Shown here one piece after another: positions 25,855 to 34,101 of a stretch of 64,000 nucleotides of DNA; the first letter of the stretch is position 1; each line of letters opens with the position of its first letter. The notes under the pieces are model-generated. The model was given only the letters and a program-made list of their open reading frames with translations. It made no database searches and had not been told where the DNA came from. The stretch comes from Aquamicrobium sp. LC103 (GTDB taxonomy: Bacteria > Pseudomonadota > Alphaproteobacteria > Rhizobiales > Rhizobiaceae), in contig NZ_LBCQ02000003.1 of NCBI RefSeq assembly GCF_001014615.2, forward strand, positions 62,001-126,000, in the 5' to 3' direction. Made by a program: the position numbers and the translations under genes.

Positions 25855-25883
25855 TTTGCGACATGGGCGAAACGGGTCGCGAC
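25855..25883 (-). promoter_or_regulatory. Candidate AraC/GbdR-type site upstream of the dehydrogenase
   Basis: On the minus strand, GTCGC is repeated directly with exactly 21-bp spacing, the second copy lying in GCCCATGTCGCAAA, which is identical to 5306-5319. Two helical turns between direct half-sites is typical of AraC proteins. The site is about 100 bp before the start codon. Confidence 0.55.
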
Positions 25884-26005
25884 GAGGCCGGGATCGAGGC
25901 TGCCTGTTCGGTAGGCAGTTCTTAAGGGGAAGCGGCGAAGATGGCGCGTCGGCGGAATCCGCGCTTGCCGGCGCGGCCACCGGATCGAAGGGGCAACGGG
26001 GCAAT

Positions 26006-27748
26006 ATGAGCAGCGCCACCGAACGGGAAAGATGGCTGGTCGCGGGCCTCGGTCTGCGCGCGCCGCTCGGCGTGCTGTTCCTGTCGCTCGTCCTCGTCGC
26101 CGTTCTGTCGCTTCTTCCTCTCGTCGTGCCGATCGGTTCCGCCTATTGGGATCTCTATCTCTATTTCGACGGCGCCAACCGCATCTTCGACGGCCAGGTT
26201 CCGATCGTCGACTTCTTCGCACCCGTGGGGCCGCTCTCCTATTACCTCTTCGCGGGCGCGGTCGCGCTCTTTCCGGACGCGCAGCCGGCCCTGCTCGTCC
26301 ATTGGTCGATGCTTGCCGTCACCGCGCCGCTGATGGCGCTGATCGTGGCGCATGTCGATGCGAAATCGCGCGCCAGCGCCTTTGCGCTGCTCATCCCGTT
26401 CCTGGTTTTTGCCCTCCTCCCCTTCAACACGCGCGACTTCTACCCCTACCCCGGCTCGGACGGGTTCGGCATGTACAACAGGCAGGGCGCGCAGCTTCTC
26501 TACGTTCTGGTCGCCGCCGTGCTCCTCGTGAAGGACCAGCGCCGGCTGGCATCGATCGTCGCGATTGCGATGCTCGCCATGTTCCTGCTGAAGATCACCG
26601 CCTTCATCGCCGGCCTGCTCATCTGCGCCTATGCGTTCGCGGCCGGACGCATCGCCTTCCGGCCGGCGGCGGCGAGCGCGCTGGCCTTCTTCGGCGTCCT
26701 TGCTCTGCTGGAGTTCACGGACGGGATGGTGTCGGGCTATTTCCGCGACATTCTCGAACTTGTCGCGATGAACGAGGACGTGCTCGCCTCGCGCTTCCTG
26801 CGCGCGGCATCGCTGAATTTCGGCGCGCTTGCACCGGGCGGAGCGCTCGTTCTGGTCCTGCTCTTCGCCGGCCGCGACAGGCTGCGAAAGGCGTCAGCCA
26901 ACCTCCTGGCGAAGCCTTCTCTCTCCTCGGTGCCTGCGGTGCTCGACAACCATGCCCTGTGGCTCGCCGTCGTGCTCTTCGCCGGCTGGTTCTACGAGAC
27001 GCAGAACACCGGCAGCCAGGCGATGATCATGGTGTGGCCGGTCCTCTGGGCGGTCCTGCTGCGGGTGCCGTCGATGTTCGCCACGCCCAGGCTGCTTGCG
27101 GCCACCGTCACGCTCGCGGGCATGGTCGCCCTGCCGCTCCTGGTCAATACGGTCGAGCGCGCGGCCAGGACCTATGTCGGCTCGGTCAACAACGTTCCGC
27201 TGGAGCATCGCCACCTGAAGACGATGGGCGCCGTCAGCATGCGTCCCGAGCTCGCCGGGCGTACCGACCGGCTGATCGAAATGTATTCGCGCCATCCGGA
27301 CATGTTCCGAGAATTCGTCGACATCGGCGAGATGCCCTCGCAGATCCTGACCTGGGATCTCGATTTCCAGATCACCTATCTCAAGGCGATCGACGAGGCG
27401 ATCGAGGCGATCCTGAAGCTGGAGAAGGAAAAGGGCGTTCGTTTCGAGACGATGATGACGCTCTCCTTCACCAATGCCTTTCCGTGGCTGATGGACCGCC
27501 ACGCGCCGCGCCACATCTCGATCGGCGCCGACATCAGCCGTACGGTGCCTCCTCCCGGCTCCCGCGAGGGAGAGGCGATCCGCGACGTAGACCTCGCGCT
27601 CTATCCGACCTGCCCGGAGATGGTCGCGGCCGACAAGCTGCGCGCGCTCTATGCGCCCTATCTCGCCGAACACCGGCCGGTACGGCTCGGCCGCTGCTAT
27701 GTCGGCTACGTCAACCCGCGCCTTGCCGGCAAGATGGCTGGAAACTGA
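26006..27748 (+). CDS. GT-C-like membrane glycosyltransferase candidate
   Basis: A 580-residue protein with about 10-11 hydrophobic segments followed by a soluble C-terminal region from about residue 380. After the first membrane helix comes SAYWDLYLYFDGANRIFDGQ with PIVDFFAPVGPLSYYL; GT-C transferases often have an acidic motif and GQ-PY-DF-PPL pattern at this site, and use polyprenyl-phosphate sugars as donors. GGGG lies about 9 nt before the ATG at 26006. It is convergent with the DprE1/UbiA-type operon (30 bp apart), so a role in transferring that pentose in the periplasm is inferred. No named family is recognised with certainty. Confidence 0.65.
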   Translation: MSSATERERWLVAGLGLRAPLGVLFLSLVLVAVLSLLPLVVPIGSAYWDLYLYFDGANRIFDGQVPIVDFFAPVGPLSYYLFAGAVALFPDAQPALLVHWSMLAVTAPLMALIVAHVDAKSRASAFALLIPFLVFALLPFNTRDFYPYPGSDGFGMYNRQGAQLLYVLVAAVLLVKDQRRLASIVAIAMLAMFLLKITAFIAGLLICAYAFAAGRIAFRPAAASALAFFGVLALLEFTDGMVSGYFRDILELVAMNEDVLASRFLRAASLNFGALAPGGALVLVLLFAGRDRLRKASANLLAKPSLSSVPAVLDNHALWLAVVLFAGWFYETQNTGSQAMIMVWPVLWAVLLRVPSMFATPRLLAATVTLAGMVALPLLVNTVERAARTYVGSVNNVPLEHRHLKTMGAVSMRPELAGRTDRLIEMYSRHPDMFREFVDIGEMPSQILTWDLDFQITYLKAIDEAIEAILKLEKEKGVRFETMMTLSFTNAFPWLMDRHAPRHISIGADISRTVPPPGSREGEAIRDVDLALYPTCPEMVAADKLRALYAPYLAEHRPVRLGRCYVGYVNPRLAGKMAGN

Positions 27749-27779
27749 CTGGAACCGGCCATTAAAAGCCGGCGAATCC

Positions 27780-29252
27780 TCAGCTCACCTGGCTTTTAAC
27801 GAAATCCTTCACGATCGCGACGATGCCGCGCGACAGCAGGCCGTCGAGCGCCTCGACGAAATCGTCGACATGTTTGCGCTCGCAGATCAGCGGCGGCTCG
27901 AGGCGCACGACATTGCGGTTGTATTCGGTGAAGGCGACGAGCACGCCGTAGTCGCGCAGGAGCAGCGAACCGACGAAGCCGGAAAGCGAGCCCTTCAACT
28001 TATCGTCGAGCACGCCGACGACCGGCCGCAGCACCATCGGCAGGGTTTGGGAGAAATCGTGGAACTCCAGCCCCACCATCAGACCCTTGCCGCGCACCTC
28101 CTTGATGATCTTCGGGTGCTTCGCCTGGAGATCCGCCAGGCGCTCGAGCAGGTAGTCGCCCACGGTGGCCGCGTTCTCGATGAGCCCCTCGTCGTAGAGC
28201 AGGTTGAGCGCCTCGATCGAGGTGATGCAGGCCTCGCCGATGCCGCCGAAGGTCGCCTGCGCGTGGATCATCGCCGTCTTCGGCGTGCCATAGGCCTTCA
28301 TGTAGACCTCGCGGCGCGCGATCATCGCGGCCATCGCCGTCTTGCCGCCGCCGAGCGACTTGGCGAGCGCGGTGACATCCGGCACGACGCCGTAATGCTC
28401 GAAGGCGTAGAAGCGGCCGGTGCGGCCGAGCCCGCACTGCACCTCGTCGGCGACCCAGAGCACGCCGTGCTCGTCGCAGAGTCGCCGCAGCTTCTGCCAG
28501 AATTCCGCCGGCGCCTGGTTGATGCCGCCGCCGCCCTGCACGGTTTCGAGCACGATCGCGCCAATCCCGGGATCGGAGCGGAAGGCGTTCTCGATCGCCT
28601 CGATATCGGCGAACGGAACACGCACCGTGTTGTCGACCAGCCTGAACTCGCCGCGATAGAGCGGTCCGTCGGTGATCGACAGGACGCCCTTGGTCTTCCC
28701 GTGGAAGGAATTTTCGGCATAGACGATCTTCGGCTTCTTCGGCCCGGCGGCGCGCTCGGCCACCTTGACCGCCGCCTCCATCGCCTCCGAGCCGGACGAT
28801 CCGAGGAACACCATGTCGAGATCGCCCGGCGAGCACCGGGCGAGATTGTGCGCCAGCGCCGACGCGTATTGCGACATGAAGGCGATCGCGATCTCGTGCC
28901 GCTTCTCCTCCTGGAAGGCCTTGCGGGCGGCGAGGATGCGCGGGTGGTTGTGGCCGAAGGCCAGCGAGCCGAAACCGCCGAAGAAATCGAGGATCTTCCG
29001 ACCGTTCTGGTCGAAATAATACATGCCCTCGGCGCGCTCGACCTTCACCTTGTGGAAGCCCAGCAGCTTCATGAAATGGAGCTGGCCGGGGTTCAGATGC
29101 GCCTTGAAAAGGTCGGTCATGCGGGCGACGTCCATCGACTTCGCCTCTTCGACCGAAATCAGCGCCGGCTTGGCGAAAGTGCGCGGCGAAAGCTCCGGCG
29201 CGTCGATGGCGGTGCGGGCTTCGCCGACGGGCGGCTTCGACATGACGGTCAT
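27780..29252 (-). CDS. Class III PLP-dependent aminotransferase
   Basis: A 490-residue fold-type I aminotransferase. Core motifs: FLGSSGSEAMEAA for phosphate binding, ADEVQCGLGRTG, and the Schiff-base Lys298 in TALAKSLGGG. GGAGG stands 6 nt before the ATG. It is the last gene of a five-gene minus-strand operon (UbiA-HAD, DprE1-like, SMR, SDR, this). Family members transfer amino groups between omega-amino acids, ornithine, GABA or taurine and keto acids; a sugar substrate would be unusual. Why it sits in a polyprenyl-phosphate-sugar operon is not clear. Confidence 0.82.
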   Translation of the reverse strand: MTVMSKPPVGEARTAIDAPELSPRTFAKPALISVEEAKSMDVARMTDLFKAHLNPGQLHFMKLLGFHKVKVERAEGMYYFDQNGRKILDFFGGFGSLAFGHNHPRILAARKAFQEEKRHEIAIAFMSQYASALAHNLARCSPGDLDMVFLGSSGSEAMEAAVKVAERAAGPKKPKIVYAENSFHGKTKGVLSITDGPLYRGEFRLVDNTVRVPFADIEAIENAFRSDPGIGAIVLETVQGGGGINQAPAEFWQKLRRLCDEHGVLWVADEVQCGLGRTGRFYAFEHYGVVPDVTALAKSLGGGKTAMAAMIARREVYMKAYGTPKTAMIHAQATFGGIGEACITSIEALNLLYDEGLIENAATVGDYLLERLADLQAKHPKIIKEVRGKGLMVGLEFHDFSQTLPMVLRPVVGVLDDKLKGSLSGFVGSLLLRDYGVLVAFTEYNRNVVRLEPPLICERKHVDDFVEALDGLLSRGIVAIVKDFVKSQVS

Positions 29253-29262
29253 CCTCGTCCTC

Positions 29263-30273
29263 CTATTCAGCCGGAACCTGGCGTCCGGCGGCGGCGAAGC
29301 CGCCGTTCTTCCTCAAACGATATTCGCGATAGGCGGCGATCAGCATGTCCTCGTCGCGATGCTTCGGCACCCAGCCGAGCTGACGCTCGCCCTTCGACAC
29401 GTCGAGCACGCATTCCTCGTCGGCGATCAGATACTGCTCCGGATCCATGATCGGCATGTTGGCGAGATCGAGCAGGTCGAGCGTGCGCTTCACCGCCCAG
29501 CCGGGCGTCGGCAGGAGGATCGATCGCGACCCGGCATGGCGGACGAGATCGCCGAGCAGCTTGCGCACCGGCGGCGGGTTGAGCGAGCCGAGATTGTAGG
29601 CCTCGTCGGGCACACCCGCCTTGAAGGCGAGCCGCGCGGCCTCGGCGCAGTCGAAGACGGAGATGAATTGGTAGGGATTGCGCCCGGAGCCGATCATCGG
29701 CACCGGCAGGTTCAGGTCGATCAGCTTGAAGAGCTTTTCCAGGATTCCGAGCCGTCCCGGTCCGATGATCAGGCGCGGTCGGAACAGCGATATCCGCATG
29801 CCGCGCTCGCGCCATTCGACGGCGAGCTCCTCGGTCTTCAGCTTGGAAAGTCCGTATTCGCCGAGCGGCGCGACCGGATGCTCCTCGGTCATCGGATGGG
29901 CGACGGTGTGGCCGTAGATCATGTCGGTGGTGAAATGGACCAGCTTGGCGGCGCCGGCCCTGTCCATCGCATGGATGATGTTTTCCGTGCCGTGGAAATT
30001 CACCGGCCAGAAGAAATCGCGCCGCTTCGCCCGCACCTGGAGCGGCGAAAGCATCTTGGCGGAAAGGTTGTAGACCATGTCGTCGGCCCGGATGCCCACC
30101 GAGGCAACGGAAGCCGGGTCGGTGACGTCGCAGCGGACGAATTCGATGCCGCGATAGTGCGGCAGATCGCTCTTCACGATGTCGGCGACGACGACCTCGT
30201 GGCCGTCGGCGAGGAGCTTCGGTGCGAGATGGCGACCGACGAACCCGTCGCCACCGAAGATGATGTGTCTCAT
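29263..30273 (-). CDS. NAD-dependent epimerase/dehydratase (extended SDR)
   Basis: A 336-residue extended short-chain dehydrogenase: N-terminal GGDGFVG nucleotide site (7-13) and catalytic Tyr140/Lys144 in EYGLSK. It is fused by a 4-bp overlap (30270-30273) to the SMR gene. The family epimerises or reduces NDP-sugars. In this operon it may do the reduction that DprE2 does in mycobacteria, or prepare another sugar; DprE2 itself is a classical SDR, so this is not a direct match. Confidence 0.78.
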   Translation of the reverse strand: MRHIIFGGDGFVGRHLAPKLLADGHEVVVADIVKSDLPHYRGIEFVRCDVTDPASVASVGIRADDMVYNLSAKMLSPLQVRAKRRDFFWPVNFHGTENIIHAMDRAGAAKLVHFTTDMIYGHTVAHPMTEEHPVAPLGEYGLSKLKTEELAVEWRERGMRISLFRPRLIIGPGRLGILEKLFKLIDLNLPVPMIGSGRNPYQFISVFDCAEAARLAFKAGVPDEAYNLGSLNPPPVRKLLGDLVRHAGSRSILLPTPGWAVKRTLDLLDLANMPIMDPEQYLIADEECVLDVSKGERQLGWVPKHRDEDMLIAAYREYRLRKNGGFAAAGRQVPAE

Positions 30274-30704
30274 TTTGACATCTCACTGGTTTGCAACGGA
30301 GCCGTCGCAAGCTTCGTGCCATCTTCGTGGCCGGAACGTCCGCTCTGCGCGATCAGAACGGTCCCGACGCAGATGAAGGCGATGCCGGCGATGCGCCAGG
30401 CGTTCAGATCCTCGCGGAAGATGAAATAGGCGAAGACAGCCACCGCGACGTAAGCCAGGCTGAGGAAGGGATAGGCGAAGGACAGTTCTACCTTGGAAAG
30501 GACGAACAGATGCGACGCCATCGAGATGACGAAGGTGCAGAGCCCGAGGAACACCCACGGGCTGAAGACGATCTCGAAAATCTTCAGGATCGGGTTGGCC
30601 CCGGCGAAGGAAAGCGGGCCGAGCGTCGTCATGCCGTGCTTCAGCATGAGTTGCGCGGCCGCGTTGGTCATCACGGTGAAGAGTATGAAGCCGATATATT
30701 TCAT
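30270..30704 (-). CDS. SMR/EamA-like four-helix membrane protein, candidate lipid-sugar flippase
   Basis: A 144-residue protein with four hydrophobic segments and the small-multidrug-resistance pattern (FTVMTNAAAQLMLKHG at the start; ELSFAYPFLSLAYVAVA in helix 3). ArnE/ArnF, SMR-like proteins, flip undecaprenyl-phosphate-aminoarabinose. Sitting after UbiA and DprE1-like genes, a similar flipping role is the best guess. The C-terminal 25 residues are a hydrophilic tail. A 75-bp gap separates it from the oxidase gene. Confidence 0.72.
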   Translation of the reverse strand: MKYIGFILFTVMTNAAAQLMLKHGMTTLGPLSFAGANPILKIFEIVFSPWVFLGLCTFVISMASHLFVLSKVELSFAYPFLSLAYVAVAVFAYFIFREDLNAWRIAGIAFICVGTVLIAQSGRSGHEDGTKLATAPLQTSEMSK

Positions 30705-30779
30705 CTTTTCCCTGCCCGAAGCGTCATTGCGCCGGCGCCCGCCGGGATCGCATGAAGCTGTTCGCCAAAAACCCGTCCA

Positions 30780-32129
30780 TCATTCGGCCGCCATCGCCCC
30801 GCCAGCGTCTGCGCGTGGCAGCCGCATCGCCGTGCGGTTCCAGAAATCGGAGACGAAGCCGGGATCGCGAAGCCGCGCCAGCCGCCGCCATTGCGGGAAT
30901 GAGGCGGCGAAGGTTTCCGCCGACATCCGCGCGTCCTTGTAAGCGTTGACGGCGCCGCCGGCTTCGACCGTGATGCGGTCGAGCTCGGTGAAAAGATCGC
31001 GCGTCGCCGTCCCCTTGAAGGAAAAATCGAGCGTCAGCGTGTAGCCGGGACGCGGAAAGGAGAGAATGCCCGGCGAGGCGATCGCTCCGAACCGTTTCAG
31101 CACGGTCAGGAAGGAGCCCTGCCCGGCCGCGCGGGCCCGCTCCATCATCTGCGGGATCGCCTTCGGCGCGGCCTGCGCCGGTATGACGCTCTGGTGCTGC
31201 ATCAGGCCTGCCGGACCGTAGAGCCTGTTCCAATGGGCGACGCTGTCGAGCGGAAAGAAGAAACTTTCCGCCGAGGTCGCCCGCATCTCCTCCGTCCGGC
31301 CCTTGCGGCGGAAATAGGCTTCGTTGAAGAGCCGCAGGAAAGGCCGGTTCAGGAGGTTGAGCGGCGGCTGGAACGGAACGGAAAGGAAATTGCCCGGTCG
31401 CGCCGTTGTCGGGCCCGTGCTGGCGGCGTGGTTTCCGGTGATCAGCAGGCCCCGCCCCGCCTTGCCGCCGACGGCAAGCTGGTCGACCCAAGCGACGGCA
31501 TATTCATTGTGCCTGTCGGCTTCCTCCGCCAGTTCGAAATATTCAGACAAGCTCCTGAATCGGCGGATTTTTTCCTCGATCATGAGCGACGGCACGCGCA
31601 TCAGCCGCAGCGAAACCGTCAGGATGAGGCCGGTCAGACCCATTCCGCCGATCGTTGCGGCGAAAAGCTCGCTGTTCCGCTCCGCGTTGCAATTGTAGAC
31701 GATCCCGTCGGAACGCATCAGCGTCAGCCCGACGACGTGGCGGCCGAAAGTGCCGCGGCGATGGTGGTTCTTGCCGTGGATGTCGTTCGCCACCGCGCCG
31801 CCGAGCGTGACGTGGCGCGTGCCGGGAACCACGGCCGGAAAGAAGCCGTGCGGCGCGACATGCCCGATGATGTCGGAGAGCATCGTACCCGCTTCCGCCT
31901 CGATGATGCCGCTCTCCGCGTCGAAATCGAGGATCCGGTTCATCGTCCGCATGTCGACGAGCGTGCCTTCAAAATTCAGGCAGGTGTCGCCATAGCTGCG
32001 CCCGTTGCCGTAGGGCAGCAGCGAAACGCCGGACGGAACGGTTTGAAGCAGCCTGATCGCCTCCTGTGCCGGAATGGCACGCCGGGAGGCGGACGTCGTC
32101 CTGCCGAAGCTCTGATAGACGGGCGCCAT
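30780..32129 (-). CDS. DprE1-like FAD-binding oxidase (decaprenyl-phosphoryl-ribose 2'-oxidase type)
   Basis: A 449-residue VAO-type flavoprotein with close motif match to mycobacterial DprE1: YGNGRSYGD (40-48), PGTRHVTLGGAVANDIHGKNHH (102-123), YGPAGLMQHQSVIP (304-317) and catalytic Lys398 in AYKDARMSAETF. DprE1 oxidises the 2'-OH of decaprenyl-phosphoryl-ribose on the way to the arabinose donor. The residue matching DprE1 Cys387 (target of benzothiazinones) is Thr366 here. It starts directly after the UbiA stop (32130/32129), so it is cotranscribed. Rhizobial homologues act in D-arabinosylation of Nod factor (Azorhizobium noe genes), as recalled. Confidence 0.85.
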   Translation of the reverse strand: MAPVYQSFGRTTSASRRAIPAQEAIRLLQTVPSGVSLLPYGNGRSYGDTCLNFEGTLVDMRTMNRILDFDAESGIIEAEAGTMLSDIIGHVAPHGFFPAVVPGTRHVTLGGAVANDIHGKNHHRRGTFGRHVVGLTLMRSDGIVYNCNAERNSELFAATIGGMGLTGLILTVSLRLMRVPSLMIEEKIRRFRSLSEYFELAEEADRHNEYAVAWVDQLAVGGKAGRGLLITGNHAASTGPTTARPGNFLSVPFQPPLNLLNRPFLRLFNEAYFRRKGRTEEMRATSAESFFFPLDSVAHWNRLYGPAGLMQHQSVIPAQAAPKAIPQMMERARAAGQGSFLTVLKRFGAIASPGILSFPRPGYTLTLDFSFKGTATRDLFTELDRITVEAGGAVNAYKDARMSAETFAASFPQWRRLARLRDPGFVSDFWNRTAMRLPRADAGGAMAAE

Positions 32130-33611
32130 CTACATCCCCGCCGCCAGGAGAAGTAGGATACCGAAGCCCCCGACGAGCTGGCTGCGCCAGTCGCGGATGA
32201 TGAAGACGACCGGATCGTCATGCATCGTGTCGCGCCGGGCGAGTATCCACAGCCGCATCGTCAGATAGAGGATGAGCGGCGCCAGCGGCCACATCAGCCA
32301 TGGACGGCTGTACTGGCCGGTCGCCGCCTCGCTGTCGATGAACATCGCCATCACCAGCGCGGCGGAGAAGGCGGCCGCCATGCCGGCCTGCGAAATCGTC
32401 TCGAGATCCTCCGGCCGGTAGCCGCGCCCCGCCATCCGCTCGCCGGGCGGAACGTCCGTTCCGCGCAATTCGACATAGCGCTTCACCAGTGCCAGCGAGA
32501 GGAAGAAGAAGATCGAGAAGGCGAGCAGCCAGAACGACCATTCGGCGTTCGTCGCCACGCCGCCGGCGAGAATGCGTATCGTGTAGAGGCCGGAAAGCGC
32601 GAAGACGTCGATCAGAAGCATGCGCTTGAACGACAGCGAATAGGCGGTCGTCGCGGCCAGATAACCACACAGCACCAGCATGAACAGGGGCGGCAGCCAG
32701 AGCGCGACCGCGAAGCTGAACGCCAGCAGCGCGCCGATGGCGGCAAAGCCGAAGGGGATCGACAACACGCCGCTGGCGAAGGGCCGGTTGCGCTTCGTCG
32801 GATGGGCGCGGTCGAGCGAGAGATCGAACAGGTCGTTGAGGATATAGATCGCCGAGGCCGCCGAGCTGAACGAGATGAAGGCGAGCGCGCAGGCGACGAC
32901 CGCGGCCGGGTTGAAATATTCGTGCGACAGCACCAGCGGCACGGCGATCAGCGTATTCTTGAGCCATTGATGCGCGCGCAGCATCTTGGCCATGGTGCGC
33001 AGCGTCGGTCGCGGAGCGGCGACGAGCTCCCCGCCATGGCGCGCATGCCAGCGCGCGGCAGCCGTGTCGGGCGCGACGACGATCGCCGCCCGCGCGGCCT
33101 CGAAGACGGCGATGTCGGCCTTCTCGTTGCCGGCATAGTCGAAGCCGCCGTCGCCATAGGCTTCCACCAGCGCCCGGCGTTTCGAACCGGAGGTCATGTT
33201 GCAGCCCCTGTCGGTCGAAATCACTTTGTCGAAGAAACCGAGATGGGCGGCGACCACCTCGGCGAATTTCCTCGGCTGGGCGGTGGCGAGCGCGATGTGA
33301 CGCCCGGCGGCCTTGTCCTCGGCCAGCCTCCGCAGGATTTCCGGGCGATAAGGCAGCCCCGCCGGGTCGATCTCGACGCGTTCGGCGATCTCGCATTTCA
33401 GATGCGCCTTGCCCGAAAGCAGCCAGACGGGAAGCAGGAAGAGATAGAGCGGATTCCTGCGCAGAAGCAGAAAGACACTCTCCCACAACAGATCCGTGGC
33501 GATAAGCGTGCCGTCCAGATCAACCGCCAGCGGCGTGGCGATCCTTTCCGTGCGCGCATCCATTCTCGCAGCCCCATGCCCCTTGGTCGAAACGATCGAC
33601 CGGGAATACAT
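32130..33611 (-). CDS. HAD phosphatase-UbiA prenyltransferase fusion, DPPR synthase-like
   Basis: A 493-residue protein. Residues 28-195 form a HAD-type phosphatase (DLDGT at 31-35); residues 210-493 form a UbiA membrane domain with NDLFDLSLD (259-267) and HPTKRNRPFASG (270-281). The HPTKR extension is what 5-phosphoribosyl-1-pyrophosphate:decaprenyl-phosphate transferase (Rv3806c) has. Expected work: polyprenyl-P + PRPP -> polyprenyl-P-5-phosphoribose, then removal of the 5-phosphate by the HAD part. ATG 33611 has AGGCGG at 8 nt; ATG 33563 is an alternative start. First gene of the operon. Confidence 0.85.
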   Translation of the reverse strand: MYSRSIVSTKGHGAARMDARTERIATPLAVDLDGTLIATDLLWESVFLLLRRNPLYLFLLPVWLLSGKAHLKCEIAERVEIDPAGLPYRPEILRRLAEDKAAGRHIALATAQPRKFAEVVAAHLGFFDKVISTDRGCNMTSGSKRRALVEAYGDGGFDYAGNEKADIAVFEAARAAIVVAPDTAAARWHARHGGELVAAPRPTLRTMAKMLRAHQWLKNTLIAVPLVLSHEYFNPAAVVACALAFISFSSAASAIYILNDLFDLSLDRAHPTKRNRPFASGVLSIPFGFAAIGALLAFSFAVALWLPPLFMLVLCGYLAATTAYSLSFKRMLLIDVFALSGLYTIRILAGGVATNAEWSFWLLAFSIFFFLSLALVKRYVELRGTDVPPGERMAGRGYRPEDLETISQAGMAAAFSAALVMAMFIDSEAATGQYSRPWLMWPLAPLILYLTMRLWILARRDTMHDDPVVFIIRDWRSQLVGGFGILLLLAAGM

Positions 33612-33730
33612 GGAAAACCGCCTAGGGAAGATTAATGCGACGCGGTCGAAGCAAGACGGAAGAGCATGTTTCGCGAAGCAGCGTTAACGACCGGCTTCGG
33701 AAATGGTTAGAATGAATTCCATTCGGGTAT

Positions 33731-33994
33731 TCAGAGTACCCGCGCCCTGCCGCCCTGTATCTCGAGGTTCTCCGAGCCGGTCAGCGCCTCGCGGTCGCCG
33801 TTCGGCATGGTGACGAAGCATCCGGACGAACAGAACTCGATGGTTTGCCCCGCTCCGACCTGCAGTTCCGACTGGCTGCCGCCCTCGGTCACGACCAGCG
33901 TCAACGTCTCGTTGTCGAGATTGGTCACGCTTGCTGCCATGGCTGCGCTGCCGGTTGCCAGTAACATCGCGGAGGCGAACAGGTATTTCTTCAT
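33731..33994 (-). CDS. Small periplasmic protein, unknown
   Basis: An 87-residue protein with a signal peptide (MKKYLFASAMLLATGSAAMA) and a short beta-rich mature part containing a CSSGC pair that could form a disulfide. No family recognised. It lies alone between the UbiA operon and the channel gene, both on the minus strand. Confidence 0.75.
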   Translation of the reverse strand: MKKYLFASAMLLATGSAAMAASVTNLDNETLTLVVTEGGSQSELQVGAGQTIEFCSSGCFVTMPNGDREALTGSENLEIQGGRARVL

Positions 33995-34101
33995 TGTCTT
34001 ACCGGTGTTTCCACACCGCCCTTCTTGCCCTGCGGGAACGAATCCCGCTTTTCATCAAACCATGTAGTGCATTCTACCTGAATGTCCGCTGAATGAAGCA
34101 T

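Noticed and set aside
27754-27771. CCGGC/GCCGG hairpin between convergent genes as a terminator
   Set aside because: Five-bp stem with an AT-rich loop and no T-run on either strand; too weak to call.
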